64,000 nucleotides of DNA from the NCBI GenBank assembly GCA_011503125.2, contig WWBZ02000062.1:2108001-2172000 (forward strand), given 5' to 3'. Position numbers and translations under genes: made by a program. The notes beneath the pieces are model-generated. The model saw only the letters and a program-made list of their open reading frames with translations, had not been told where the DNA came from and made no database searches. The stretch comes from Botryosphaeria dothidea (taxonomy: Eukaryota > Ascomycota > Dothideomycetes > Botryosphaeriales > Botryosphaeriaceae). Of this stretch, positions 8,880-19,864 are shown piece by piece (the first letter of the stretch is position 1; each line of letters starts with the position of its first letter).

Positions 8880-11800
8880 GATACTCTCCTACGCCCATAT
8901 CTCGCAATAGTCTAACGAGCCATTAGGATTCCTTGGCGCAGGTAGATATTACTATATATTCGGCTTCAGCTGTAGAGGTCGCCACTGATTTTTGCTTTTA
9001 GCTTCTTTAGCTAATTGGTCCGTTTACTAGTAGAAAGGTGAATCCGGAGATTAACTTCCTATCTGTCTTGTCCATAGCGTAGTCTAAGTCCGAGTACCTA
9101 ATAAGACTAGGGCTCCCACTATCCTTATATACAATTCCTAGATCGGCCGTTGACCTAAGGTACCGCAGAAGGCCTTTAAGTGCTTAGCCGTGGTGTTCTA
9201 CGGGGTCGCTCAGATATTAGCTTAGTTGTCCTATTAGGAATACAATATCCGGACGTGTGAGAACCGCAAGGTGCATTAGTTTTCCAACGGCGTGCTGATA
9301 TCCCTTTAGGTCGATTCTCTTATCCTCTGGCCCGGCGGGTCGGAGCGCGTCGTATCCGTTCATCGGTAGCATCGATGGCCTTAACTTATCCTATTCTATG
9401 CCGAGTGACTGAAGTGTCTCTCGTAAGTAATAAGACTGATCAAGGCGCAGCGTCCGGTGCCTGCGATCGCGAGTGACTTGGACACCAAGGATCTTCTTTA
9501 TCTCCCCTAGATCCTTGATCTTAAAGGCCTTGCTAATTGCGTTTTTAAACCAGATAATATCTCCTGTTTAACCGCTTTGGGCGGTAACTAGGATATTATC
9601 CACGTATATAAGCAGCAGTATTTTCCTTTCGTCGTAAACTAGCAGGTATAGATCTGCTAGGCTTTAACGGAATCCGATGTCTTTTAGTACTTTTATACAG
9701 TTGCTATTCTAGTCCCGTACGGCTTGCTTAAGACCGTATAGGCTGCGTAGGAGCTTAAAGACGCGTCCGGGTACGACTCTTACTCCATCTAGTAGGGCTA
9801 TGTAGATATCTTCGCGAAGGCGTGACTCGGTGAAGGCATTATTAATATCAATCTGGTGGAGCTCCATGTCAAAGAGCGCAACGATGGCTAGGAACGTTCG
9901 GAGGGTCTTATAACGGACGGTAGGGGCAAAGGTGTCCCAAAAGTCGAGTCCAAACCGTTAAGTAAAACCTCTTGCAATAAGGCGAGCTTTAGCCTTTTTA
10001 AGTAAGCCGTCAATATTAAGTTTTGGCTTAAAAACCCACTTGCTTATTATAATGTTTACTCCTTTTAGAGGCACGACTTCTTCCCATATACCGTTTAACG
10101 CGAGAGCAGTGAGTTCATCCTAGATTACTTTTCTCCAAAGCTCACCAAATTGCTTATCTCCCACTGCTTCTGCGTAGGTTTTCGGCGTTGGGATTTCCGG
10201 TCCTATTATCTTACTAAGTACTGCTGAGAGCGCGTGGAATACTTGCACCTTAGGGCGTTGGTAGCACTCAACTAGTGTTTGGCTAATAAGCGCAAATAAG
10301 CTCCGAGGTACTTTTACTGCCGGCTCCCCCGCAGTCACATCCTCCTCTAATCTTTTACGCTTTAGGATATGTACTCCTATGAACGTCCCTGGTCGCGGAC
10401 GTTCAGCGCGTTCCTGCCCCTCAGATCCACTTGTCTCCCCTTGGGCAGCAGGTGGACGCTCCTGCGCTCCTGGTTGCGGATCCGGGTTTAGTCGCTGAGC
10501 TGCGCTCGACTGCGAACGTGTTCTTAGGGCGTTGTAGGATTAAGTCTCCTCATCCTCTCGTTCCTGAACATCAGGTTCGTAGTCGGCCTCTGAGTCCACC
10601 TCCTCTCCTGCTCCTGGCGTGCTTTCCCTCTCCTCTGTGACTGGTTCTGGAGCAAATAGGATTTTCCTTAGGCGACCCACAGGTCGCCTTTGGGGGATTG
10701 CATTACTACTTGCTTTAACCTTTAGTTTTAGGTTAATATCCCCCCCTTTTTCGCTTTCCGAGAACCGCACAGCATAACTGCGGATTATCCTTCTAAGGTC
10801 CGGAGCCCATAGGCGGTACTGCTTTTTAGTTTCGTCTACGTACCCCATAAAGACTCCCACTCTTGCTCGGTCCATAAACTTATCATGCCTTGAACCAACT
10901 AGCAGAGATTTAGGGTCAACATATAAGTAGACCTTACACCCCCAGACGCGCACATAGTCGATGCTTGGCTTTTAACCTGTAAACGCTTCCTCAGGGGTCG
11001 TGGGTTTTCCGTCGATAAGAGGTCCAGTTGCAGTCCGATTCCGCAGGTAAGCATCGGTCTCGGCTGCTTCTACCTAAAAGTCTATTAGGAGCTTTACTTC
11101 TTTTAGCATTACTCTTACTTAGGCTTCTATAGTCTAGATAGCTCGCTCTGCTATACTATTTTGACTTAACTAATACGGAATAGTATATTAGGGAGTAATT
11201 CTAAGGGTTGCGCACTACTGATTAAGGACAGCCTTAAGCTTAGTGGCGTTATCGCTGCGAACGGCAGCGAGCTTTACTCCTCCTTAAAGTTCTGCCTTTA
11301 CGCGCCATTCGTTTAAGACGCGTAGCACGTCCTCTCGCCTCTTAAGCGCGATAGTCTACACCTTTCTTAAGTAATTGTCGACGATCTTAAGAAAGTAGTA
11401 GTAGCTAGCCTAAGATTCTGATAGCGGGCCGCAAACGTCGATTGAAATGAGTGATAGGCTTGCGGCTTTCCTATTACTCACGTGGTGCCCTTTCTTATTT
11501 TTCATTTTGGTAAGGATACACACTTCACACACGTGGTCTTCCTCCGCTATGGTAGGGATCGGCTCTGCGAGAGTCGTTACCTTGTGTAGCTCTGCTAGCT
11601 TTTGCTTACCAAGGTGTCCAAATCTCCTGTGCCATAGCCTAAACAGCTTAATCTTTTAGTTGCTTACTATTACCTCTGGAGCAGGGTCTTGTCCTTGCCT
11701 AGTAGTTTGGATTTCGTAGGCCATTAGTAACTCGGTCTGCGGATTCACCTTACTGTAGGCTAGGGCTGGCTTAGCTAGTTGAACCTATTATTACGCTATC

Positions 11801-13167
11801 TCGAGAGCCGATAGCGCGAAGTATTTGCTTGTCGGTTTAACCTTATCTACAAGGTAAACTCCCCCATTCTCTTGAGCGATAAGGATATTCTTGCCGTGCC
11901 GATCTCTGAGGTAGAGGGAACGATCATTAAAATAACCCTTTAGTCCGTTCTTGCATGCCTGTCGGCCAGAGAGAAGGTTTATACCCAGTTTTAGAACGTA
12001 AAGAATAGAAGATAAAGGAATCGAATTGCCGTGCCTATCTACCAACATAACTAAGCCGATATAGTCGGCGTATAATACTCCCCCACCAACTTTGATCGTG
12101 CGCCTCATAATACGGGTCAGAGGTCCACTAAAAAGTTGGCGTTGGTTAGTCATGTGTGTAGATGCAGCGGAATCTACAATCCAGACGTCTTTAGGAAGCT
12201 TACTAGTAACAGATTTTGACAGTACAGCAATCTCCTCAACGTCCTCTTCTTTACTACTAATTTCTTAGCTTTTAGCAGCTTTATTATCGTAGGCGGGCTC
12301 CTTCTCGACGGCTTAGAAGGCCTTTAGTTAGTTAATTTAATCTTGTAGAGTCTTTAGCTGTGCAGCAAGATGAGATGGCTAGCCCCTCCGCGCTGCGCGC
12401 TTCTTCTATATAAGACCACGCGCTTCCGAAAGGTATTTATAGTCGCGAACGCGGTGGTTTCGGTCACAGAGGTAATACCCGCTTTATCCGTCTCTCGTTA
12501 GGCTGCGGCGGCGAGGTCCGGCGGAGGTTCTGTCTTAGTTCTGCTGCCTTGCTGCGAGCGCAGTAGAGGTTCCATTTTAACGTAATTCCTCCTCCTGTAG
12601 CAGTGCAATACCGTCCTCGACCGAGATATCCTTCTAGACGTCAAGGCTTATCCGGATCGACTGGTACGAGTCCGGAAGCGCTTGTAATAGACGCTAGAAG
12701 CGTGCCTTCTCTAAAGTAATGTTCTTTATGTCCTTGTCGAAGGCAGCGAGCTTCTTTCCCAGCGTTTAAAGCTGGGTCCAGGCGGTCTCAATGGTGGTTT
12801 CAGGCTCTATTTGGTAATTAACGTAGTTTAGCAGGTGTTGCCTGCCGATACCTTGGAGCTTCTCTAAGTACTTATCCTTCAGAGATTCCCATACGAGCTT
12901 GGCTGAGTTAAGGTCTCGCACTCTCTCGGCATCGTCTTCGTTGATGCAAATCTTTATCCAATACTAGGCCCTCGAGTCGTCCTTGGTGCTTCCAAATCCT
13001 GCACCGAACTGACTATCCGGTATAGAAGGATTGGTAGAGTTGGTAATGGTGTAGTACAGACCTTCACCTTCCAGCCATACCTTCATTAACGGGAACCAGG
13101 CGTCCTTATTTTGTCTTAAAAGGATTGGAACGGGCCGACGCTTCGCAAAAGGGTCGGAAGAGTCCAT
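8880..13167 (-). pseudogene. copia gag-pol polyprotein remnant
   Basis: The gag start is at 13167 (MDSSDPFAKRRPVP) with a following UBN2-like region. A zinc-knuckle-like stretch near 12440-12480 has lost cysteines, apparently by G-to-A change. The 12153-11791 stretch shows LGINLLSGRQ and GGVYLVDKV, matching the copia pre-integrase domain. The 10953-10540 stretch shows RVWGCKVYLYV and MGYVDETKKQYRLW, matching the end of the copia integrase. Reverse transcriptase begins near 10200 (PKTYAEAVGDKQFGELW). Its catalytic YVDD reads YVDN at 9606-9595. RNase H residues VATSTAEAEY lie near 8950-8980. Dozens of stops make it non-functional. Confidence 0.88.
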
Positions 13168-13608
13168 GTTGAGAGAAAGTAAGAAAATGAGAATGTGATT
13201 GTAGTAGAAAGAGTGAACTGCGGTCAATCGTGTCCAATATGTTACGCATAAAAGGTCGTATTAAATAGTGGTTGTTTGAAAGGGCCACGTGGTCGAACGG
13301 CACGTAGTAGAGCGGTTGTCGGTAGTGAGACGTCTGCTTCCAGCGGGGCAACAACAGGCGTCGAGTACTGATTCTCCTGGCGCAAGCCCAGGCCTGAGGA
13401 TACAGCTTCCTCGAGTACGCGAACCAATCGCGATGCGCAGTCCAGTCGCGCTGCTAATTTCCTCAACCGATGAGGACCGTATTCAGCTGCCGGTACCAGG
13501 TTGCATGCAGACCCGACTGCAGAGGCAATACGTCTTTTCGCAGACGTTTAAGGGATCCTACACCCAGCGGAAACACTCAAAAAGCTTCTCTATTGGGTAC
13601 ACGAACCC

Positions 13609-13620
13609 GGGCTCATAACC
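13609..13620 (+). other. copia primer-binding site, half-tRNA type
   Basis: GGGCTCATAACC sits directly against the 5' LTR and reads, on this strand, like the anticodon stem-loop of initiator tRNA-Met (anticodon CAU). Drosophila copia and yeast Ty5 prime from an internal cut in this tRNA and not from its 3' end. The expected start of a 3'-end primer site, TGG, is absent. Confidence 0.65.
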
Positions 13621-13769
13621 TGTTGTGATAGCAGCGGTATAGAGATAGCTTGTGGAAAAAGATATTTTTTGTTCTACCTACCGTGACCACACTGGAAGAT
13701 ATACGTGTGGGTCACGTGCTACACTAGTCCTGTCTAGGAAGGCCTAGCAGCCCTTAACTAGTCTGCTCA
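13621..13769 (-). repeat. copia LTR (5' LTR of the minus-strand element)
   Basis: Direct repeat of 8364-8512. It borders the gag leader and the primer-binding site, so it is the 5' LTR in the element's own orientation. Confidence 0.88.
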
Positions 13770-13773
13770 TCTG

Positions 13774-14014
13774 TGTTACGGTTTGAACCCTGAGGGTGCC
13801 TTGGATGGATCCTGCGGCGAGACCTTAGGTTGAGAGGACCCTGAAGCTCAACAAGAAAACTCTGCAACTCGCTACCAGCAAAAGGAACCCTAGAGAGATA
13901 TATAAGCAGCGCTATCTTGCTTAAAACCTTGCTTCCTTTTCTCTTTAGCTTAGTCTTCTCGTAGATAGAATGCCACTGTATTTCCGCGAGTGCACCGGAT
14001 ACAAGCCATCACAT
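13774..14014 (+). repeat. 241-bp inverted repeat, left arm, LTR-like
   Basis: This arm begins TGTTACGG and pairs with the reverse complement of 14962-15201 at about 95 percent identity by eye. It contains GATATATAAGCAG followed by a CT-rich stretch, like the TATA box and start site of an LTR promoter. A CCGTAACA terminus that would close an LTR of about 666 bp lies at 14432-14439. Confidence 0.85.
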
Positions 14015-14076
14015 GAGGGACGAGGGACGAGGGGCGAGGGACGAGGGACGAGTGACGAGAGACGAGGGACGAGGGA
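14015..14076 (+). repeat. 7-bp minisatellite (GAGGGAC)n
   Basis: About nine tandem copies of GAGGGAC, with single-base variants such as GAGTGAC and GAGAGAC, directly follow the left inverted-repeat arm. Replication slippage explains the array. Confidence 0.9.
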
Positions 14077-14635
14077 GGCAAGCAAGGTCCAATTCAAGGC
14101 GTACCAAGTTGTACGCGAGGAATACTCATTGCTAGACTAAAGAACTAACTACAAAGCAGAGGGGCGAGCTTTATATACATAAAGAACGAACTAAAATACT
14201 AGCTTCCTGATTTGTAAGCAGGTAAGTCTAGATCCGGATTTTGAATCAACGAAGGTAAACAAGTAAGGGGTCTACATAAGCCACGTTTATGACAAGTCGT
14301 GATCCTCTTGCTGGATCACGGGCTTGGCGTGCCACGTGACCGTGATCCTTGGCACGGATATTTTCCTAAGCGAGTGCTGCACCTGTTCCGACTTTTCTCC
14401 CCACCTCTGGGTGCTACGCCGCAAACTCGACCCGTAACAGTTTATACTTAAGCCGTCGGAGTAGACGTAGCTGTTCCTACGCTAGGCTGCCTTATTATTA
14501 GTATAGTAGCCTAGCTATCTATTCGTGCCTATAGCTGAGTAACCATTGTAAATAGTTGGTTCGCCCATTGCGGTGGGTCCTCTTATTCGCGCTGCGGGGC
14601 CTCTTGCGGTTTATCCATTAGTTAGTCGTCCATTC

Positions 14636-14760
14636 TAGGACGCCTCTTTGGGTGTCTTCTTAAGCGTCTCCTTAGGTGTCTTCTTAGGTGCCCTCTCTAA
14701 GATCTCCTTTTTAGATCTTCTTTTAGGGACTTCTTCGTGCCTTCTCAAACGCCACGCTAT
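14636..14760 (-). other. Lys/Pro-repeat frame, probable gag debris
   Basis: The minus strand between the inverted arms reads KKTPKETLKKTPKEA with related lysine/glutamate-rich sequence and ends at a stop. It resembles a low-complexity retroelement gag tail. It supports the view that the right arm is a minus-strand LTR with a fragment of its internal region. Confidence 0.3.
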
Positions 14761-14961
14761 CGTTTTATTAAAGGGCTTCCTTCGGGAACCTTCTTAAGTG
14801 CCTACACGGACACCTTCTTGAACGATTTCCCAGGTATAGTCAACTGGCAACGAGCCTAGCCACTATCCTATTCCTTAGGTGACTTGGGTAACTTAGGTAA
14901 AGAGAAGCCGTGCTCACGTGGGAGCTTTGGCGCACAGAGGAAAGGGGATGAGCTTAGTCTA

Positions 14962-15201
14962 ATGTGATGGCTTGTATCCGGTGCACTCGCGGAAATATAG
15001 TGGCATTCTATCTACGAGAAGACTAAGCTAAAGAGAAAAGGAAGAAAGGTTTGAGCAAGATAGCGCTGCTTATATATCTCTCTAGAGTTCCTTTTACTGG
15101 TAACGAGTTGCAGGGTTTTCTTGTTGAGCTTCAGGGTCCTCTCGACCCAAGGTCTCGCCGCAGGATCCATCCAAGGCACCTTCAGGGTTCAAACCGTAAC
15201 A
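14962..15201 (-). repeat. 240-bp inverted repeat, right arm, LTR-like
   Basis: Inverted partner of 13774-14014, ending CCGTAACA. Flanking bases of the two arms do not match, so no target duplication supports a single foldback transposon. Two oppositely oriented LTR fragments are more likely. Confidence 0.85.
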
Positions 15202-15536
15202 TTACCTACTTATTTATCTTGGCGAATAAGCGGGTAGGTCCAACTAATCGCGGTAGTCACGTGACCTCGGATCCTTAGGACTCCGACTTCTGTCGTTCCT
15301 AGCGGGGCTGATCCCTAACTTCATCAACCTGTGGAGGCTGCGCCGTAACAGTGGGGCGCAAACTTCTCTCAACTATCGTCTCCTCCTGATGCCTACCTTC
15401 GAGATGTGACATCGTCCTTCAGCCTTCTTCATTTATCCATTTGGCTATCATTTTTCATCTAACTTCGAGCTCTAGGGCTTCAAGACATTTCAGCCCTTGC
15501 AACAGGGGGAGTTGCCGAACCTGCAAGACGAACAAC
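15202..15536. other. spacer and promoter region of the HET gene
   Basis: No coding sequence is seen until the HET frame. Another GCCGTAACA word at 15341-15349 resembles the neighbouring LTR terminus. An upstream in-frame ATG at 15441 could extend the HET protein by 32 residues. Confidence 0.4.
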
Positions 15537-17849
15537 ATGTCCTCATCCGATAACCTTCTCGCTGAAAGCTCAAACACAAAAAATACTCAGTACGCTACCA
15601 GTGTCGATGCTAACGGGTCCGCTTCCGAACACGTCGAGACTAGGATCATTCCTTCGTCAAGTCTTTTTGCCAGCCACGGCTTGACCAGGACACAGTCATG
15701 GCAGAATGGAATGACCATCCATATCTGTACCCATTGTGAAAGGGTTGTAGTTGATATTCGGAAACGACCGCGCTGCATGCGCAAAATTGTCCAAGGCGGA
15801 GAAGTCTTGAAGAGCGGAAATCTTGGAGTGACCTATTCCTATGCACGGCAGGCTATTGAGGATGGCTGTTCCTTGTTCCTCCACATGGTGAAAGCCCAAA
15901 GACCGAAGTGGTGGAAACAAATCGTGGAGCAGGGAAAAGAGAATTGCATGATTCCATATGAGCTCAGACTGGCTTCTGGGGTATATTATCTCATAGTGCC
16001 ACTCGGAGACTGGATGAGCTATTGCGCAGGCGAAGGCATGTTGGATAATTTCATTCATTTACAGTTTGGCCCTTCCAAATTTCTAACTTAATCACTAACA
16101 GATGGTCTGGTGCTACGCTATATCTCTTATGGACTGCTAAATATACCTGAGGACCCCGTAGCTGATTTTACTCTTCCCCGCTCTTGGCTGGACAGGTGCG
16201 ATACAAGTCATCGAAAGTGCACCCTATGGAAAGAGCCGTTCAGCCCAAAACGATTACTGTACATGGGTAGCTGTGAACGCGATCGAGTCAGATTGGTCTG
16301 CCCGGAGCCCGGAGAACCCGTGAGGTATATTGCTTTAAGTTACTGCTGGGGCGCCGACCAAACGTCCAAATTGACAAAAGAGAACATCGAAAGATATACC
16401 TCCAAGTTTAAGGTGGAAACTCTCTCGAAAACAATCCGAGATGCTGTTTTTCTTACCCAGAAGCTCGAAGTCGAATACCTGTGGGTCGATGCTTTGTGTA
16501 TAGTGCAAGATGATAAGGAGGAAATGATGGAGCAAATTGCCCAGATGATCCACATTTATCGAGGGGCATACGTTACCATTGCTGCTGTCGCAGCAGCGAG
16601 CAGTCACTCTGGATTATTTGTTAAGAATGTGCGCCGCTCAAACTTATTCGATGTGGAGGTTTACGGCCGCCTCCGCGTCAGGTGCGCACGCGGGCGAGAA
16701 GGAACAATCATCGTGGGACACGCACTCAACATGGATCAAAAATTCTGCGTCCACTCTCCACTTCTCAAAAGAGGTTGGGTCTTTCAAGAAGGCATTCTAT
16801 CCTCCCGGATATTGTGCGTAGGGTTTGGGACCATGCGATGGTTCTGCCCCACAGCTCGACTCTGCGATGGCGGAGCTTTCGGATCCGACGCAACACAGAT
16901 GACTGGAGTCGACCCTGGCCTCCGTTCTTTTGCCCCGCTCTCACGCCCGATACGAGACGCACAAGGGTACAGAACACGACAGGCGCATCCTGGACAATGG
17001 GAAATCCTGATAAAATCGTACCGTGAACGTCAGTTATCATACCCGGCAGATGCACTGGTAGCAGTTTCCGCTGTGGCAGAGCTTTACGGGAACTCGGGAA
17101 GATATGGGCGATACTTGGCGGGTCTATGGGAGAAAGACCTTCTTGTCCAGCTCGGATGGTGGGCTGTTCCCCCTCGTCGCAGGCGGCAACTTTGGAAATC
17201 TAGTGACGACCCCAGGCAGCATCTTCCGAAATGCTCTGCTCCGTCTTGGTCATGGGCATCGGTTGACGATCCAGTGAGCTGGGAGCTCAGGAACTGCGCA
17301 AAGACGACTCCGTGCCAGCTGTTAGATCTGCATGTCGAGCTAAAGTCTGACAAGGTTCCGTTCGGAGATGTTACCATCGGGCATATACGCATTCGCGGGC
17401 GAGTGAAAACAGCACGGTGGTACGTTGGTGAGACGCAAGGTGCCACATGGCCAATTAGGGACCGTAGCCCTGTCGTCGTAGAGGACGCACTCTCGGGGAA
17501 GAGGGTTTCTTGTAAGCATATCAGTGCCGTGCCTGACGTAATCCCCAGAACGGCGTTACCAGAGGAAGGTCGTGAGATATTTTGCCTCGAGTTGTTTCCG
17601 TTCCAAAGAGTCCACCTTGAAGGTGAGCCAGGGCCAGAGCCTCGAAGCAAGATCCTTCCCAGATGCATGCAAGAGACAAGAAACTACTTCTGTGGCGCCC
17701 TGATTTTGGTTCAGGACCCCTCCACTGGTTATTTCCGCCGGGTGGTATATTTTGGAAGATACCAGGGAATTTTTCTCGGGTTCTCTTGGCCGGAAAATGA
17801 ACAGTGGTGGCATGAAGGATGGGAATGGCGAGACATCACGATCGTTTGA
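15537..17849 (+). pseudogene. HET-domain protein, one in-frame stop (possible pseudogene)
   Basis: The C-terminal part (16092-17849) is a clear HET domain: YIALSYCWG near residue 70 of that part, then LWVDALCIVQDD and IYRGAYVTIAA. HET proteins trigger cell death when incompatible fungal strains fuse. The N-terminal frame (15537-16088) carries CTHC, a cysteine-rich lead and an LKSG...A.EDGC pattern common before HET domains. Both parts lie in the same frame and are separated only by TAA at 16089-16091. CAA-to-TAA would be a RIP-type change, and a RIP-affected island ends 330 bp upstream. A splice acceptor (CACTAACAG, 16093-16101) follows the stop, but I find no GT donor in the matching phase, except in a strained model with two tiny introns (15981-16029 and 16064-16101). 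It is therefore either an inactive allele or an unusually spliced gene. Confidence 0.7.
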
Positions 17850-18265
17850 TAGGGAGGCGGAAATAGGGTCCAAAGTCTCGAGCAGGGGCGAAAAACGGAG
17901 GTCCGTCGGGTCACGGTGATTCGGAATGTATGATATTGGAGAAGTTGCTCTATAACATATGGCTTGGTATCTTGGAATGAAGGTGCTTTCAGGCATCCGA
18001 ATGATCCGCGCATGGTGCTGCAACAGCAGGCGATGACGTGATGGCCGAAGCGAAGTCGGATGCAAAACATCGGATCGAGCAAACGAGCAAACGCGGGGTA
18101 GGCGCGCACCACATGTGAGCTATCCTCTGAAGAAACAGCTAGAAAAGAAAGACCTCACAGGTACTTCACTCTTACGAGATCGTCTCTATATATTCGCTAG
18201 CACCCATCCTAAACGTTCAGCTGCTGCGTTGTCGCTACCACGACAAATTACCATACTTGCCAGGC
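17850..18265. other. spacer between HET and methyltransferase genes
   Basis: No coding sequence is supported. A TATATATTCG element near 18187-18196 lies about 75 bp before the methyltransferase start and may be its TATA box. Confidence 0.4.
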
Positions 18266-19204
18266 ATGGCTACATTTGCGTATGCAGCCCGACACGATCT
18301 GGCATTTGAGTTACTACTGAACTTACCTAGGAAGCCTGATTTCTCATACACGTCTTACGCCGAATTGCGCCCCAGCTATCCGCGCTCGCTATACGACTTC
18401 ATCTTCTCCTACCACAAGGGGCCCAAATCCCTCTGCGCCGACCTCGGATGCGGTCCCGGCATTGTCACGCGTGCCCTTTCCAATGATTTCGACAAGGTCA
18501 TCGGTGTCGACCCATCAGACGGCATGATTGACCAAGCGCGTGCGAAAACCAACGGCATTGAGTATCCGAATGTAACCTTCCAAAGCGGACCAGCAGAAGA
18601 GCTTCCCTTCTTCGGTGATTGCAGCGTGGATGCCATAGTTTCGGGCCAAGCGGCGCACTGGTTCAGCTATCCCCGCGTGTGGGATTCGCTGGTGCGCGTC
18701 TTGCGGCCAGGCGGCACTATCGCCTTTTGGACGTACGGCAACCCGTTCTTCATCAAGTATCCGAAAGCCACGGAGATCGTCGCCGAATGGTCATACAACT
18801 CTACAGACCCAGACAAGCTGGGCCCCTATTGGACGCAGCCGGGCCGCAGCTATGTCGCTGAATATTACCGTTCCATTCGACCGACAGAGAAGTATTTCGA
18901 GGACATCAGGTGGTGCTCATATGTTCCGGATACGAAAGAGGCGGGTACCGGCAAAGGGGAGCAGGCAATCCGGTTATATCGTAGGGCGACGGTGGGGCAA
19001 TGGAAGGTGTATCTGAGGACGTGGAGCGCGTGGCACGGCTGGCAGGAGGCACACCCGAACGAGAAGCCGCGCAAGGACGGTGGGACGGGCGACGTGATGG
19101 ACCGGATGTTTGACGAGATCAGCGCCGCAGAGGGGTGGTCTAGCGAGGATCTGGAGGTGGAGTTAGAGTGGGGAACCGGACTGATTCTCGCGCGGAGGAC
19201 GTGA
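18266..19204 (+). CDS. SAM-dependent class I methyltransferase (Crg1/Tmt1-like)
   Basis: The start is ATG 18266. A 51-nt intron (18280-18330, GTATGC...CTAG) is a multiple of three without stops, so a plain open frame reads through it. Removing it gives MATFAKPDFSYTSYAELRP, which fits the usual N-terminus of this family much better. The SAM-binding motif I is ADLGCGPG, followed by the acidic end of strand 2 (VIGVDPSDGM) and the post-I region AEELPF. VLRPGGTIAFWTYG is motif III. The predicted protein is about 295 residues, normal for yeast-type trans-aconitate or cantharidin methyltransferases. It would transfer a methyl group to a small carboxylate or drug-like molecule in the cytosol. The exact substrate is unknown. 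Confidence 0.88.
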   Translation: MATFAYAARHDLAFELLLNLPRKPDFSYTSYAELRPSYPRSLYDFIFSYHKGPKSLCADLGCGPGIVTRALSNDFDKVIGVDPSDGMIDQARAKTNGIEYPNVTFQSGPAEELPFFGDCSVDAIVSGQAAHWFSYPRVWDSLVRVLRPGGTIAFWTYGNPFFIKYPKATEIVAEWSYNSTDPDKLGPYWTQPGRSYVAEYYRSIRPTEKYFEDIRWCSYVPDTKEAGTGKGEQAIRLYRRATVGQWKVYLRTWSAWHGWQEAHPNEKPRKDGGTGDVMDRMFDEISAAEGWSSEDLEVELEWGTGLILARRT

Positions 19205-19864
19205 TGGGCCGTAGCATCGCTGAGCGAAGAGGGAAAGCAAACAGGAGTCAGGGCGTCTCGGGCAGATTGCGATCAAGGGGTGAAGCAGACGCGTTGGTGA
19301 GCGCGCGATGATGTGTTTGCGGTGCGCTGGAGGCTGCTAGTCAATGGAAAAGGCTCAATTGCGGCGTCGCGTGTGTGTCCAGGGCAGCAGCGGGCTTAGA
19401 CTTTCACATGACAGAATGACGTTGTGTTGTTGATTGTTTCGGTGGTTGCCTCTGCAACGCATGGACCGACCGTGGTGCGGCCTGCGCGTCGGCGGCTCTC
19501 CCTTTGGGGCTGGACGTCCATCTGGCACCGCGCACCACCACCTCATTTCTGCTGTACAACCTCAGCCTCGCCTCCCGCATTCCGCGCTCACATTTCTGTT
19601 ACACTTTATCGCCAGTGTGCTGCATCACATAACCTTTCTCACACAAAGCCAAGAAGATGGTACGTCTGTTGCCAGCTTCCCTTTCCCGTTTTGGCGCCGC
19701 TCCCTGAAGCCGCCATCCCCCAAACAACCCCTCCCCGCCCGCGATCAACAAATCCGCCCCAAACACGCTCTCTGCTCCCGCAAATCTTCATTTTCTGCCC
19801 TCGTACCGCTCGTCAACACCCAACGCTCTCCTTCTCTCGTCACTGCAAACCTCGCGCATCCACC
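19205..19864. other. promoter and leader of the myosin light chain gene
   Basis: No gene is seen. An ATG directly followed by a good splice donor (ATG|GTACGT, about 19656) could be an alternative first exon. It would splice to 19892, where CGCAG precedes the codons for ASTNYREAF, and would give a protein eight residues shorter. Confidence 0.4.

Larger units (their letters stand above)
8364..13769 (-). mobile_element. Ty1/copia LTR retrotransposon, 5.4 kb, RIP-degraded
   Basis: Two near-identical LTRs (8364-8512 and 13621-13769) enclose a minus-strand gag-pol region in the copia order: gag (from 13167), protease/pre-integrase (about 12150-11790), integrase C-terminal part (about 10950-10540), reverse transcriptase (about 10340-9500) and RNase H (about 9000-8900). 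Integrase before reverse transcriptase separates copia from gypsy. Next to the 5' LTR lies a primer site that matches the anticodon arm of initiator tRNA-Met. No 5-bp target duplication is seen, so one flank may have been rearranged. Stops occur throughout, mostly as TAG or TAA at former glutamine positions. Confidence 0.9.

Noticed and set aside
14015..14076. CRISPR-like array
   Set aside because: The repeat has a 7-bp period with no spacers; it is a minisatellite in a eukaryotic genome.
13774..15201. Single MULE-type or foldback DNA transposon
   Set aside because: The arms are long and inverted, but flanks show no target duplication, there is no transposase, and the TG...CA ends and TATA box point to LTRs.
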